64,000 bases of DNA from Paenibacillus illinoisensis NBRC 15959. GTDB lineage: Bacteria; Bacillota; Bacilli; Paenibacillales; Paenibacillaceae. The stretch spans positions 62,001 through 126,000 of the forward strand of contig NZ_BIME01000007.1 of the NCBI RefSeq assembly GCF_004000925.1, in the 5' to 3' direction. The notes beneath the pieces were generated by a model, which saw only the letters and a program-made list of their open reading frames with translations, was not told the DNA's origin and ran no database searches. A program made the translations under genes and the position numbers. Shown piece by piece: positions 53,166-60,923 of this stretch. The number at the start of each line of letters is the position of its first letter. Within the stretch, counting starts at the first letter, position 1.

Positions 53166-53528
53166 ATGAGCAGCAACTTATTTGCAGCCATGGATCGAAT
53201 GGAGCATTATCATGGTATCCAGGCATTAAATGTAGATGATACCGTATTTTTGGTTAAGGATCCCAATAATCGTACAGATCATCAAGCGATCAAGGTGGTT
53301 ATTCCACCAATAGGTACCGTGGGATATATCGTGAACGACCCAGTCTTTGTTCCTCACGGGTGCTGGGCAGGCTCTGGATTTTATGATGTCTTTCACCAGC
53401 AGACCTGTGCGAAGGTCCGGTTTACCATGAAAGATATGATTATTGTTGAGCTCATTGAAATGGTACATGTCCCCATCCCCCAAATGGAGTCATGGATCAC
53501 AAGCTGGCAGTCACGGGAAAAAGCTTAA
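53166..53528 (+). CDS. Small HIRAN-like protein
   Basis: A 120-residue protein whose centre resembles a HIRAN domain: VDDTVFLVKDPNNRTDHQAIKVVI (about residues 23-46, N-D/H-x-A-I pattern) followed by GTVGYIVNDPVFVPHG, then a strand-rich end. HIRAN domains bind damaged or single-stranded DNA ends in nucleases and helicases such as HLTF. Here the domain stands almost alone. AAGGAG lies about 11 bases before the ATG. It is probably cotranscribed with the WYL regulator. The domain call is by pattern only. Confidence 0.55.
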   Translation: MSSNLFAAMDRMEHYHGIQALNVDDTVFLVKDPNNRTDHQAIKVVIPPIGTVGYIVNDPVFVPHGCWAGSGFYDVFHQQTCAKVRFTMKDMIIVELIEMVHVPIPQMESWITSWQSREKA

Positions 53529-53582
53529 CCCGTCCCTCGCAGCAATGGGGGCAGCTTTGTTATGACTTCAGTTCAATTTAGC

Positions 53583-54677
53583 TCATTGGCGGATAAGTCT
53601 TGTATAAGCTGCTTCGAGATGCATGGCCGTTCGGGACCAGCCAAACTGGTTCACGGCAATTGCTCGCCCAGCCTTGCCAAGAGATTCGGCTAGCTTTGGA
53701 TCCCGGGCAAGCTTCTGAAGGCAAGCAGCAAATGGCTGAGGTTTGTCATATGGAGAAACCAGATAACCGCTGCTTCCGGACTCAATAATTTCTCGAATGC
53801 CACCATTGTCTGAAGCGATCACAGGCAGACCGGAAGCCATGGCTTCAACGTTAACTAACCCGAAGGCTTCGTGCATTTGAGACGGGCAGACCAGGCAATC
53901 AGCGGCCCGGTACAAGTGGTGTATCTGTTCATGGGCAATCTGTCCGAGAAAAGATGAACGAATCCCGAGTTTTCGGGCTAGCAGGCGCAGCTTGCGCACA
54001 TAGACCTGCGGCCCCTTGCCTGCAATAATCAGCTGTACATCAACCCTCTGCTGCACAAGTGCTACTGCTCGAATCAGAATGTCCAAACCTTTGCCTGGAA
54101 TCAGTCTGCCGACATACAGCACAGAAAAGGGTTGTGAACGCTCTGACGGTGTGGAGTTTGTTCCGCCGCTTAGCGCTGGAACGAAGCGGGTCAGATCGGC
54201 ACCCAGAGGGATAACATTCATCAGATGTTTCACCGAAGGGAACCTGCGTCCTAATCTGTCTCTGAGGGACAAACTGTTGACGGCGATGCAGTCGGCTTGT
54301 CGTAACAACGCTAATCTTGACGGTCCAGGCTGAGCGAAGGTCAGGGAGTGAAGGAACAGGATTGCAGGGGTGTCAGGCAGGCTTCGTTTGATTCGGGCCA
54401 AGCAGCGTGGCCTGTTATCCACCTGGATCAGATCAAACGAATTTTCCTTTAAGAGCCGAATGACCGCCTGAATATATCGATCAGGATTGCTGGAAGGAAC
54501 ACGGCGGATCGTAATGCCTTCAAGCTGCTCTTTGGCTGGAAGACCAGGCATTTCGCGGCTAATGATTGTCACTTCATGACGCAGTGCAAGTTCGCGAGCG
54601 ATACCCAGAATGCTTATTTCAACTGAACCGTTTCCAGGCACAGGTAGTTTCTCCGGTGCGACCATTACTATTTTCAT
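53583..54677 (-). CDS. GT4 glycosyltransferase (spore coat CotSA-like)
   Basis: A 364-residue family-4 glycosyltransferase. The N-terminal Rossmann half begins KIVMVAPEKLPVPGNGSVEISI, and the C-terminal half has FSVLYVGRLIPGKGLDILIRA and the retaining GT4 Glu motif PSQMHEAFGLVNVEAMASGLPVIAS (about residues 270-294, cited in part). It transfers a sugar from a nucleotide donor; the acceptor is unknown. The ATG at 54677 follows AAGGAGGAG; the upstream extension of 15 residues has no ribosome binding site. CotSA-like spore proteins begin with a similar APEKLPVP motif, but this is a resemblance only. Confidence 0.82.
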   Translation of the reverse strand: MKIVMVAPEKLPVPGNGSVEISILGIARELALRHEVTIISREMPGLPAKEQLEGITIRRVPSSNPDRYIQAVIRLLKENSFDLIQVDNRPRCLARIKRSLPDTPAILFLHSLTFAQPGPSRLALLRQADCIAVNSLSLRDRLGRRFPSVKHLMNVIPLGADLTRFVPALSGGTNSTPSERSQPFSVLYVGRLIPGKGLDILIRAVALVQQRVDVQLIIAGKGPQVYVRKLRLLARKLGIRSSFLGQIAHEQIHHLYRAADCLVCPSQMHEAFGLVNVEAMASGLPVIASDNGGIREIIESGSSGYLVSPYDKPQPFAACLQKLARDPKLAESLGKAGRAIAVNQFGWSRTAMHLEAAYTRLIRQ

Positions 54678-54835
54678 TGGGCGGCTCCTCCTTGTCCCAT
54701 ACGCGTATCGAATCTTCGTCACATCTTATGCTTTTACGAAGCGTTTGGCGCCTCGGCAGTACCGAAGAAATAGGTACTTGTGATATAATGAACAGGTTGC
54801 AGATTACTCTTTAGGTGGATAGAAACAGGAGGAAC

Positions 54836-55153
54836 ATGATGTTACATTCAACACTGGGCCGCTTCCGATTACTGCTGTGGCTGCAGGGACTTTCATATGT
54901 ATTATTGCTGTTTGTTGCATTCCCCTTGAAAAATGCAGGGATTTTGCCTCAATCGGTCACTTGGTTTGGTAATTTGTACGGTTTTCTGTTTTTGATGTAT
55001 ATGTTGTTTATGGTTAGTCTGTATACGACGCAAAAGTGGCGTTTACGCCGTCCGATTGCTTTATTTTTCATATCGTTTATCCCTCTGGGCAATTTCATTT
55101 ATGACTTTTTTGTTTTTCGCAAAATGGATCAGGGTCAGGGTACGGTTAAATAA
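54836..55153 (+). CDS. DUF3817-type integral membrane protein
   Basis: A 105-residue protein with three hydrophobic helices (FRLLLWLQGLSYVLLLFVAFPLK; VTWFGNLYGFLFLMYMLFMV; RPIALFFISFIPLGNFIYDFFVF, spanned in order). The layout matches the DUF3817 family of small membrane proteins of unknown function. AGGAGG lies just before two consecutive ATGs (54836 and 54839); the second has better spacing. It is divergent from the glycosyltransferase. Confidence 0.75.
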   Translation: MMLHSTLGRFRLLLWLQGLSYVLLLFVAFPLKNAGILPQSVTWFGNLYGFLFLMYMLFMVSLYTTQKWRLRRPIALFFISFIPLGNFIYDFFVFRKMDQGQGTVK

Positions 55154-55156
55154 AGC

Positions 55157-55185
55157 TTGACTTTGTGTAGCGTTGTGAATATGAT
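55157..55185 (+). promoter_or_regulatory. Promoter of the Mn riboswitch leader
   Basis: TTGACT (55157-55162), 17-bp spacer, TATGAT (55180-55185). Confidence 0.65.
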
Positions 55186-55242
55186 GAGAACAGGTTATTT
55201 GAACCGTAAGAAATGCACCAACTAAAACTGCATATTCCTGAT

Positions 55243-55336
55243 GTTAAAGGGGAGTAGCTTTCACAGTAAAGTCGTCAATTCGGGATCACATCCCCGGCTT
55301 TATTGGCAGCAATTTGTTGTTAGCGAGACCTTTACC
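55243..55336 (+). promoter_or_regulatory. yybP-ykoY (Mn2+) riboswitch
   Basis: The two diagnostic segments are present: AAAGGGGAGTAGC at the 5' side and GGCAGCAA...AGCGAGACCTTTACC at the 3' side, with the conserved core between. This class senses Mn2+ and controls manganese-linked genes, here a TerC-family protein. Confidence 0.9.
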
Positions 55337-55367
55337 AAGTTTTCATGCTGGGTAAAGGTCTCTTTTT
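55325..55367 (+). terminator. Riboswitch terminator 1
   Basis: GAGACCTTTACC, the 3' strand of the aptamer, pairs with GGTAAAGGTCTC, followed by TTTTT. Termination and aptamer closing share this strand. Confidence 0.8.
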
Positions 55368-55374
55368 ATGGATA

Positions 55375-55414
55375 AAAAAGGATCTTTACCAGCGATGGTA
55401 AAGGTCCTTTTTTT
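55375..55414 (+). terminator. Riboswitch terminator 2, near-duplicate
   Basis: AGGATCTTTACC and GGTAAAGGTCCT pair around AGCGAT, followed by seven T residues. Its arms are near copies of terminator 1, so cross-pairing is possible. Confidence 0.85.
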
Positions 55415-55447
55415 GTACATCATAAGGATACTAAGGAGGAGTCAAAT

Positions 55448-56266
55448 TTGGATTTGTCATTATTATTGGAGTATGGATGGGTACTAATCGTCCTAGTAGT
55501 CCTGGAAGGATTGCTGGCAGCAGATAATGCTTTGGTGCTTGCGATTATGGTTAAGCATTTACCGGATGAGAAGCGCAAAAAGGCGCTATTCTACGGTTTG
55601 CTCGGAGCCTTCATCTTCAGGTTAGGTTCCTTGTTCCTGATCTCGTTCCTCGTCGATGTGTGGCAGGTTCAGGCGATCGGAGCGCTGTATCTTCTCTACA
55701 TCTCGATTAACCACATTGCCAAGAAAGTTATGGGCAGCCGAAACAAGACAGACGAAGCAGCCGATGATGCACCGAAGAAAGCCAAGAAACAATCCGGTTT
55801 CTGGATGACGGTTTTCAAGGTTGAGGTAGCGGATATCGCTTTTGCGGTTGACTCCATTCTTGCAGCCGTAGCACTGGCAGTGGCGCTGCCACCAAGTGGA
55901 TTGCCTCCAATTGGCGGGTTGGACGGTGGACAATTTATCGTCATCTTCCTGGGAGGATTTATTGGTCTCGTCATAATGCGTTTTGCAGCTTCCTTCTTCG
56001 TTAAATTGCTTCATTCCCGTCCGGGACTTGAAGTGGCAGCCTTCGTTATCGTTGGTTGGGTAGGGGTTAAGTTAGCAGTCATTACGCTGGCTCATCCTTC
56101 GCTCGGTGTTCTGGATGAACATTTCCCGGAAAATAAAATTTGGAAATTTGGATTCTATATCGTATTGATTACCATTGCTGTATGCGGGTGGTTCCTGTCT
56201 TCCAAAGTTCCAGCTAAAGAGGATGAAAATCCGGTTGAAGAGTTGGAAAAACAAGCAGGAAACTAA
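55448..56266 (+). CDS. TerC-family manganese-linked membrane protein (YkoY-like)
   Basis: A 272-residue integral membrane protein with seven or more helices. The TerC signature VLEGLLAADNALVLAIMVKHLP (about residues 17-38, cited in part) and the second acidic site VEVADIAFAVDSILAAVALA carry conserved Glu/Asp residues for metal ions. TerC proteins of Bacillus export Mn2+ or supply it to secreted metalloenzymes. AAGGAGGAG is 8 bases before the TTG start. Control by the Mn riboswitch fits. A Lys-rich cytoplasmic loop lies between helices 3 and 4. Confidence 0.92.
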   Translation: MDLSLLLEYGWVLIVLVVLEGLLAADNALVLAIMVKHLPDEKRKKALFYGLLGAFIFRLGSLFLISFLVDVWQVQAIGALYLLYISINHIAKKVMGSRNKTDEAADDAPKKAKKQSGFWMTVFKVEVADIAFAVDSILAAVALAVALPPSGLPPIGGLDGGQFIVIFLGGFIGLVIMRFAASFFVKLLHSRPGLEVAAFVIVGWVGVKLAVITLAHPSLGVLDEHFPENKIWKFGFYIVLITIAVCGWFLSSKVPAKEDENPVEELEKQAGN

Positions 56267-56302
56267 GCGTGTAAGCTTAACACAAACAACATATGTTGTC
56301 GT

Positions 56303-56345
56303 AAAAATCAGGGGCTGTATGGATACAGACCCCTGATTTTTTTAG
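56303..56345 (+). terminator. Terminator of the TerC gene
   Basis: AAATCAGGGGCTGTAT and ATACAGACCCCTGATTT form a long near-perfect stem followed by T residues. Confidence 0.92.
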
Positions 56346-56389
56346 TATATGCATATCCTTGCCAAACGGTTTATTTTCCAAGAAAAGGG

Positions 56390-56419
56390 TTGACATATCG
56401 AAACGAGTACTATTAATAT
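56390..56419 (+). promoter_or_regulatory. Promoter of the rtcB leader
   Basis: TTGACA (56390-56395) with a -10 such as ATTAAT (56412-56417) at 16-bp spacing. Confidence 0.55.
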
Positions 56420-56453
56420 AAGACTTATCATTTACGAAGGGAGGCCGAAAGAC

Positions 56454-56555
56454 ATGATGGTTGGTTATGATGTTCGATTAACACAGACACCAAGTCACGT
56501 AGATACAACTGCATATTCAGCTCATCGTCTCTTTGGCCTCTTGCGGGCGACATAG
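56454..56555 (+). CDS. Short leader ORF upstream of rtcB
   Basis: A 33-codon ORF starting MMVGYDVRLTQTPSHVDTTA, with a strong ribosome binding site (AAGGGAGG, 9 bases before ATG). It begins about 35 bases after the inferred transcription start and is followed by a hairpin and an intrinsic terminator before rtcB. It may be a leader peptide or a small protein; no family is recognised. Confidence 0.45.
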   Translation: MMVGYDVRLTQTPSHVDTTAYSAHRLFGLLRAT

Positions 56556-56626
56556 GAGAATCGGCATATCTTTTCACTGTTCATTATGCAGGCATAGATA
56601 TGTCAATCTCGGCTTATATAGCGATG

Positions 56627-56666
56627 GAGAACAGAGGTATTGCATTTTTCATGCCGTCCTGTTCTC
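56627..56666 (+). promoter_or_regulatory. Leader hairpin before rtcB
   Basis: GAGAACAG (56627-56634) and CTGTTCTC (56659-56666) form a perfect 8-bp stem around an inner GCAT/ATGC stem. It lies between the leader ORF and the terminator. Confidence 0.5.
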
Positions 56667-56681
56667 TGTTATTGTCATGAA

Positions 56682-56717
56682 GAAGTCATGGGCGATGCGT
56701 CCATGGCTTCTTTTTTT
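56682..56717 (+). terminator. Leader terminator before rtcB
   Basis: GAAGTCATGG and CCATGGCTTC pair (one G-T) around a 9-base loop, followed by seven T residues, about 97 bases before the rtcB start. It must be bypassed to express rtcB from the upstream promoter. Confidence 0.75.
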
Positions 56718-56814
56718 GTTGTATCGACTGAAGCGGACATGAACCATGCGATACAAACATTCCTTATTTTGAAAACAACTAAAGATGAAAAACAGGAAGG
56801 AAAAATCACCATTT

Positions 56815-58278
56815 ATGAATACAGAACCTAATTTATTTACAAGTCAGAACGAATTTCCTGGCGGATATCGGCATGAAGTGAAATTGCCAGCAGGAGACTT
56901 GACGGTATATGCCGCACAGCAATTGTTTTCCTCTCTGGACTATAAAGTGTTTGAAATGGCTAACAACAATCTGCAAATTCCTGGCATTTCCTATATGAGT
57001 TATACCCCGGATGTTCATGTAGGTGTGGGAACCTGCATCGGCACTACGGCCGTATGGGACGCAAAGACGGGTTACGTTTCTCCATCCATCGTTGGTAGTG
57101 ATATCGGCTGCGGGATGCGGGTGCATATGACCAATCTGCACAAGGATGATCTGAAAGATGTAAAATTGCGCCGCAAGCTGGTCAAGGCCATTGAAAAGGT
57201 ATTGCCTATGGAGGCTAGTCAGCGTGGGCATTTCTCGGATATAAGGCTCGAACACATTGTTCGCAAAGGCTTGCACGGCTTGCCGAAAAAATATATTCCG
57301 GACAGTTACACGCCGAAGAAGTCGACATCCATTACCCATGTGGAAAGCAGCAAATTTGCCTACGATGAGGAAGTGCTCAATCTTGTTCCGGATATGACAT
57401 GGCACCGTGCACACCGACAGCTGGGCACCTTGGGCGGGGGCAATCATTTCGCCGAAATCCAGTCTATTGAAATCGCAGAGGAAAATCGTGAGATCGCGGA
57501 AGCCTGGGGATTGGTTGATGGTCAAATTGTCGTCATGATTCATTCAGGTTCCCGTGCCTGGGGCGGACATGTGAGCCAGACCAGCTCGTCTGCCATTGCC
57601 AAAGTGATGCAGCGAAACGGGCTTGGTACATCGGATCCGAGACTGGTTTTTGCTCCGTTGGAACACGCCGAAGGCCGTCATTACGTCAACATGATGTATT
57701 CCGCTTTGAATTATGCTGTGGTTAACCGGCATCTGATCGCTTTCGCTATTCGGGAGGCATTCCGGGAAGTATTCGGACCCAAATGTGAATTCCGTACATT
57801 GTATGATCTGATGCACAACTATGCCTGGGAGGAATCTCATGCGAAAGAAGGCAGCGTATTCGTTCATCGCAAAGGGGCAACGCGTGCGCTGCCTGCCGGG
57901 CACCCGGATAATCCGAAACCTTATATGGCTACTGGCCATCCTGCGCTTATTCCAGGATCGATGGGGACAGCTTCGTATATCATGGTAGGTCAGCCGCAGG
58001 GCGAAGATAACTATTATTCGATCTGCCACGGTGCAGGGCGCATTCGTTCACGTACCGCAACCAAGCGTCTGGTTACGGTAGAAGATTTTGCATCAGCACT
58101 TGGCGTGGGTACAGAAGATGAAATTGTGGTGAATCAGCGATCACTCGAATCGATTATAGATGAATCGCCACAGGCATATAAAAATGTCGATGAAATTATT
58201 GATAGTGTTACCGGTGCAGGCCTGGCTCAGGTTGTAGCCAAATGCAAACCGCTTGCAGCTGTGAAAGGAGCCAAGTAA
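56815..58278 (+). CDS. rtcB: RtcB-family RNA ligase
   Basis: A 487-residue RNA ligase that would join 2',3'-cyclic-phosphate (or 3'-phosphate) and 5'-OH ends using GTP and Mn2+. Metal ligands lie in SDIGCGMRV (Cys), LGGGNHFAEIQ (His) and IHSGSRAWGGHV (His), and the guanylated His in ICHGAGRIRSRTA. These signatures are complete, so the enzyme should be active. ATG 56815 has AGGAAGGA about 12 bases upstream; an in-frame ATG at 56785 has no site. The stop overlaps the start of the ATPase gene (TAATG). A leader with ORF, hairpin and terminator precedes it. Confidence 0.93.
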   Translation: MNTEPNLFTSQNEFPGGYRHEVKLPAGDLTVYAAQQLFSSLDYKVFEMANNNLQIPGISYMSYTPDVHVGVGTCIGTTAVWDAKTGYVSPSIVGSDIGCGMRVHMTNLHKDDLKDVKLRRKLVKAIEKVLPMEASQRGHFSDIRLEHIVRKGLHGLPKKYIPDSYTPKKSTSITHVESSKFAYDEEVLNLVPDMTWHRAHRQLGTLGGGNHFAEIQSIEIAEENREIAEAWGLVDGQIVVMIHSGSRAWGGHVSQTSSSAIAKVMQRNGLGTSDPRLVFAPLEHAEGRHYVNMMYSALNYAVVNRHLIAFAIREAFREVFGPKCEFRTLYDLMHNYAWEESHAKEGSVFVHRKGATRALPAGHPDNPKPYMATGHPALIPGSMGTASYIMVGQPQGEDNYYSICHGAGRIRSRTATKRLVTVEDFASALGVGTEDEIVVNQRSLESIIDESPQAYKNVDEIIDSVTGAGLAQVVAKCKPLAAVKGAK

Positions 58279-59582
58279 TGATACTACCAAATGAAAAAGT
58301 AAATCACACCCAAGCGATCTATGCTTATGACCAAACACAGGACGACCAGATCCGAATCCAGGGCTATGCGACATATGCACGTCTGATCCGGGGCATTATT
58401 GAAGCACTAAGCAGCAAGTACGGGGTTCGTTATGAACTGTTTGCCAGTGATGATCCGAATAACGAATACTGGGAGCTGCTGAAGGAGGATTTGTTGAGCG
58501 ATAGTAACGAAGTGGAGCTGGTTGCCCGTATTTTCGAGGATCTGGAGCTCCGTACCCTGCATTATGAAGATGATGGTGATGTGCCTACATATGGTGTGCA
58601 TTATTCCATTCGGAACAACGTGTTTGCATATCCCAAATGGGGGGTTGCACTCGTCCGTATTCCCTTTTTCCGGGATAATGGCATTTACAATGAGGACTTT
58701 GTATTCGCGGTAGGTGAGGAAGAACTCAAGCAGTTTCTGGGCAGTGTGCGTGAACGGGAGCGTCAGCAAAATATGAAAAAGGTTACGGTGTATACCGATG
58801 CCCGCAATGGCAGTGAACGCCATGTCGAATCCATCACCCGCTCGGTGGGAAGAGACGATGTGGTTCTTTCGCCCCAAATTAAGCAGGATATTTTCCGCTC
58901 ACTGGATCAGTTCTTCGAAGCGGATCGCTCCTTTTACCGGGAATATGATATTCCCTATAAACGGGGGATTCTACTGTATGGTCATCCGGGCAACGGGAAA
59001 ACAACCTTGGTCAAATCCATTGCGGGCAGCATTCCGGGTCCAGCTGCATACTGGCAAATTACCGAGTATACCAACAGTGAGTCCGTTCGGGAAGTATTCG
59101 AGGCAGCCAAACGCCTGGCTCCTATGGTGCTGATCATTGAAGATATTGATTCGATGCCGGACGAAGTGCGCTCCTTCTTTCTCAATACACTGGATGGAGC
59201 AACATCCAAAGAAGGCATTTTTCTGATCGGTACAACGAATTATCCGGAGAAAATAGATCCAGGTCTCATGAACCGTGCCGGACGGTTTGATCGGGCTTAC
59301 GAAATTCCGCTGCCAGATGAAGCACTGCGACTGCAGTACTTGCAGCAGCGGGGATTTTCGGTCTTTGCCGGCGAAGAAGGAACGCAGGAAGCGGCTCGGC
59401 TCACGGATACATTCTCCCTTGCACAGCTCGGTGAGTTATATGTCAGTGCTGCACTCGAATGGCATCAGAATGGCCAGACAGACATTGTACAAGTTATTCA
59501 GTCCATGCGGGGAGAGCTGGACAAGAGCCATAAGCATAACTGGCTGACTCAGCCAGGAAAGGGACGAGCCGGTTTTTATTAA
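58278..59582 (+). CDS. AAA-family ATPase coupled to rtcB
   Basis: A 434-residue classic AAA protein. An N-terminal domain of about 200 residues of unknown fold (no known motif) precedes one AAA module: Walker A LYGHPGNGKTT (about residues 233-241), Walker B VLIIEDIDSMPDE (about residue 287), sensor 1 IGTTNYPEKI and arginine-finger region MNRAGRFDRAYEIPLP. The start overlaps the rtcB stop by one base and its site (AAAGGAG) lies inside rtcB, so translation is coupled. A remodelling partner for RNA repair is inferred from the coupling alone. Confidence 0.87.
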   Translation: MILPNEKVNHTQAIYAYDQTQDDQIRIQGYATYARLIRGIIEALSSKYGVRYELFASDDPNNEYWELLKEDLLSDSNEVELVARIFEDLELRTLHYEDDGDVPTYGVHYSIRNNVFAYPKWGVALVRIPFFRDNGIYNEDFVFAVGEEELKQFLGSVRERERQQNMKKVTVYTDARNGSERHVESITRSVGRDDVVLSPQIKQDIFRSLDQFFEADRSFYREYDIPYKRGILLYGHPGNGKTTLVKSIAGSIPGPAAYWQITEYTNSESVREVFEAAKRLAPMVLIIEDIDSMPDEVRSFFLNTLDGATSKEGIFLIGTTNYPEKIDPGLMNRAGRFDRAYEIPLPDEALRLQYLQQRGFSVFAGEEGTQEAARLTDTFSLAQLGELYVSAALEWHQNGQTDIVQVIQSMRGELDKSHKHNWLTQPGKGRAGFY

Positions 59583-59797
59583 TACCATGCACCCCCAAAT
59601 ATTATACATCTCAATTGGATATACTACGGTTGTCTGCTCCTACATACAATGACCTTCGGGAGGTACAATTAAGCCGTTGAAGCTATTAAAGGTTGAACGG
59701 AAAGCAAAAATGAGTTGTTTCCTTGCTGAGACGGGCTTGTCGTGCGGATATGAAGCATATGAATAAAAGGTAATATACAACAATTTTTAATTCAGTT

Positions 59798-59822
59798 GTT
59801 TAAATGCTTCTGTAGCGGTTAA
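59798..59822 (+). promoter_or_regulatory. Weak SigB-like promoter
   Basis: GTTTAA (59798-59803), 13-bp spacer, GGTTAA (59817-59822; 4 of 6 matches to GGGTAT). Plausible because related YwzA/YeaQ genes are stress-induced. Bases 59583-59797 hold nothing else recognised. Confidence 0.3.
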
Positions 59823-59866
59823 TAGTAGACAGACAACAACAAAAACTTTTAATTGAGGTGAGTAGT

Positions 59867-60124
59867 ATGGGTTGGTTATGGTCATTAATTATCGGTGGTA
59901 TTATTGGATGGTTGGCAGGTTTGATCGTTGGTCGTGACATCCCAGGTGGTGTTATCGGTAACGTTATCGCTGGTTTCATCGGTGGTTGGTTAGGCGGCGT
60001 GATCTTCGGAGAGATGGGTCCTGAAATGGGCGGATTCTACATCGTACCGGCATTAATTGGTGCCATCGTACTTGTAGCAATCGTAAGCTTGATCTTCCGT
60101 TCAATGGGTCGTAGTCGCGGGTAA
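59867..60124 (+). CDS. GlsB/YeaQ/YmgE-family stress membrane protein
   Basis: An 85-residue hydrophobic protein with three glycine-rich transmembrane helices: WSLIIGGIIGWLAGLIVG, GVIGNVIAGFIGGWLGGVIFG and a C-terminal IVPALIGAIVLVAIVSLIF. The GRDIPGGVIGNVIAG loop is the family hallmark (transglycosylase-associated protein). Function is unknown; members are often induced by envelope or general stress. ATG 59867 follows GAGGTGA; the ORF could begin at an earlier GTG that overlaps that site. Confidence 0.9.
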   Translation: MGWLWSLIIGGIIGWLAGLIVGRDIPGGVIGNVIAGFIGGWLGGVIFGEMGPEMGGFYIVPALIGAIVLVAIVSLIFRSMGRSRG

Positions 60125-60180
60125 CGACGTTATTGCACTACGAATCCATGGGAAATAAATGATGTTTCCCGTTTATAATG

Positions 60181-60231
60181 AAGAGGTTGATGAGAAGCCA
60201 TATGGATGGCTTTCCATCAACCTCTTTTTGT
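60181..60231 (+). terminator. Terminator after the YeaQ-like gene
   Basis: AGAGGTTGATG and CATCAACCTCT pair around an inner AAGCCAT/ATGGCTT stem, followed by TTTTTG. Confidence 0.85.
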
Positions 60232-60327
60232 TTTAAGATATATAGGCAGCGGTTCATAACGAAACCTTGGTTTGGGTGACTAGCAAGGTTTCCTAATAAT
60301 AGATGAGTGCACGAAGGAGAGAGAGAC

Positions 60328-60843
60328 ATGGAGAAAGCGACATTTGCCGGGGGATGTTTCTGGTGTATGGTTACACCATTTGAAGAACAGCCAGGCATTC
60401 ACGGAATTGTATCCGGGTATACAGGCGGTCACGTTGAACATCCCACATATGAGCAGGTCAAAACAGGGGAAACCGGACACGTTGAGGTGGTTGAAATCAC
60501 ATTCGATCCGGAACTGTTTCCCTATGAACGGCTGCTGGAGCTTTACTGGCCGCAGATTGACCCAACCGATGATGGGGGTCAGTTCCAGGATCGCGGAACC
60601 CAGTATCGTACAGCGATTTTTGTACACAATGAGCGACAGCGCGAACTGGCGGAGCAGTCCAAGCAGGAACTGGCCGCAAGTGGACGATTTAACCAGCCCA
60701 TTGTGACAGAAATCCGGGATGCGGTTGTGTTCTACCCGGCTGAGGACTACCATCAGGATTACCACAAGAAAAATGAAAAGCATTACAAGGAAGACCGTGC
60801 CCAATCCGGACGGGATGAATTTATTGAAGCAAATTGGAAGTAA
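60328..60843 (+). CDS. msrA: Peptide methionine sulfoxide reductase MsrA
   Basis: A 171-residue MsrA that reduces S-methionine sulfoxide in proteins. The catalytic motif is GGCFWC (Cys10 catalytic, Cys13), with VVSGYTGGH-like [23 protein letters not shown] and [12 protein letters not shown]. The ATG at 60328 follows AAGGAG; the earlier GTG overlaps the promoter-side sequence. MsrB is not fused or adjacent. The C-terminal FNQPIVTEI segment is typical of the family. Confidence 0.95.
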   Translation: MEKATFAGGCFWCMVTPFEEQPGIHGIVSGYTGGHVEHPTYEQVKTGETGHVEVVEITFDPELFPYERLLELYWPQIDPTDDGGQFQDRGTQYRTAIFVHNERQRELAEQSKQELAASGRFNQPIVTEIRDAVVFYPAEDYHQDYHKKNEKHYKEDRAQSGRDEFIEANWK

Positions 60844-60865
60844 GACAATGGAAGATCATATAGCA

Positions 60866-60909
60866 AAAGCCGGGCAGGCTCCTTTTGGAGTCGACCCGGC
60901 TTTTTTTTA
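60866..60909 (+). terminator. Terminator of msrA
   Basis: AAAGCCGGG and CCCGGCTTT pair around an inner CTCC/GGAG stem, followed by eight T residues. On the minus strand it also lies at the end of the PQQ-like gene. Confidence 0.85.
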
Positions 60910-60923
60910 TCAAGGCTGATGAA

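Noticed and set aside
56533-56742. 69-codon ORF running through the rtcB leader terminator
   Set aside because: It has no ribosome binding site and passes through a strong hairpin-T7 structure; the earlier 33-codon ORF is better supported.
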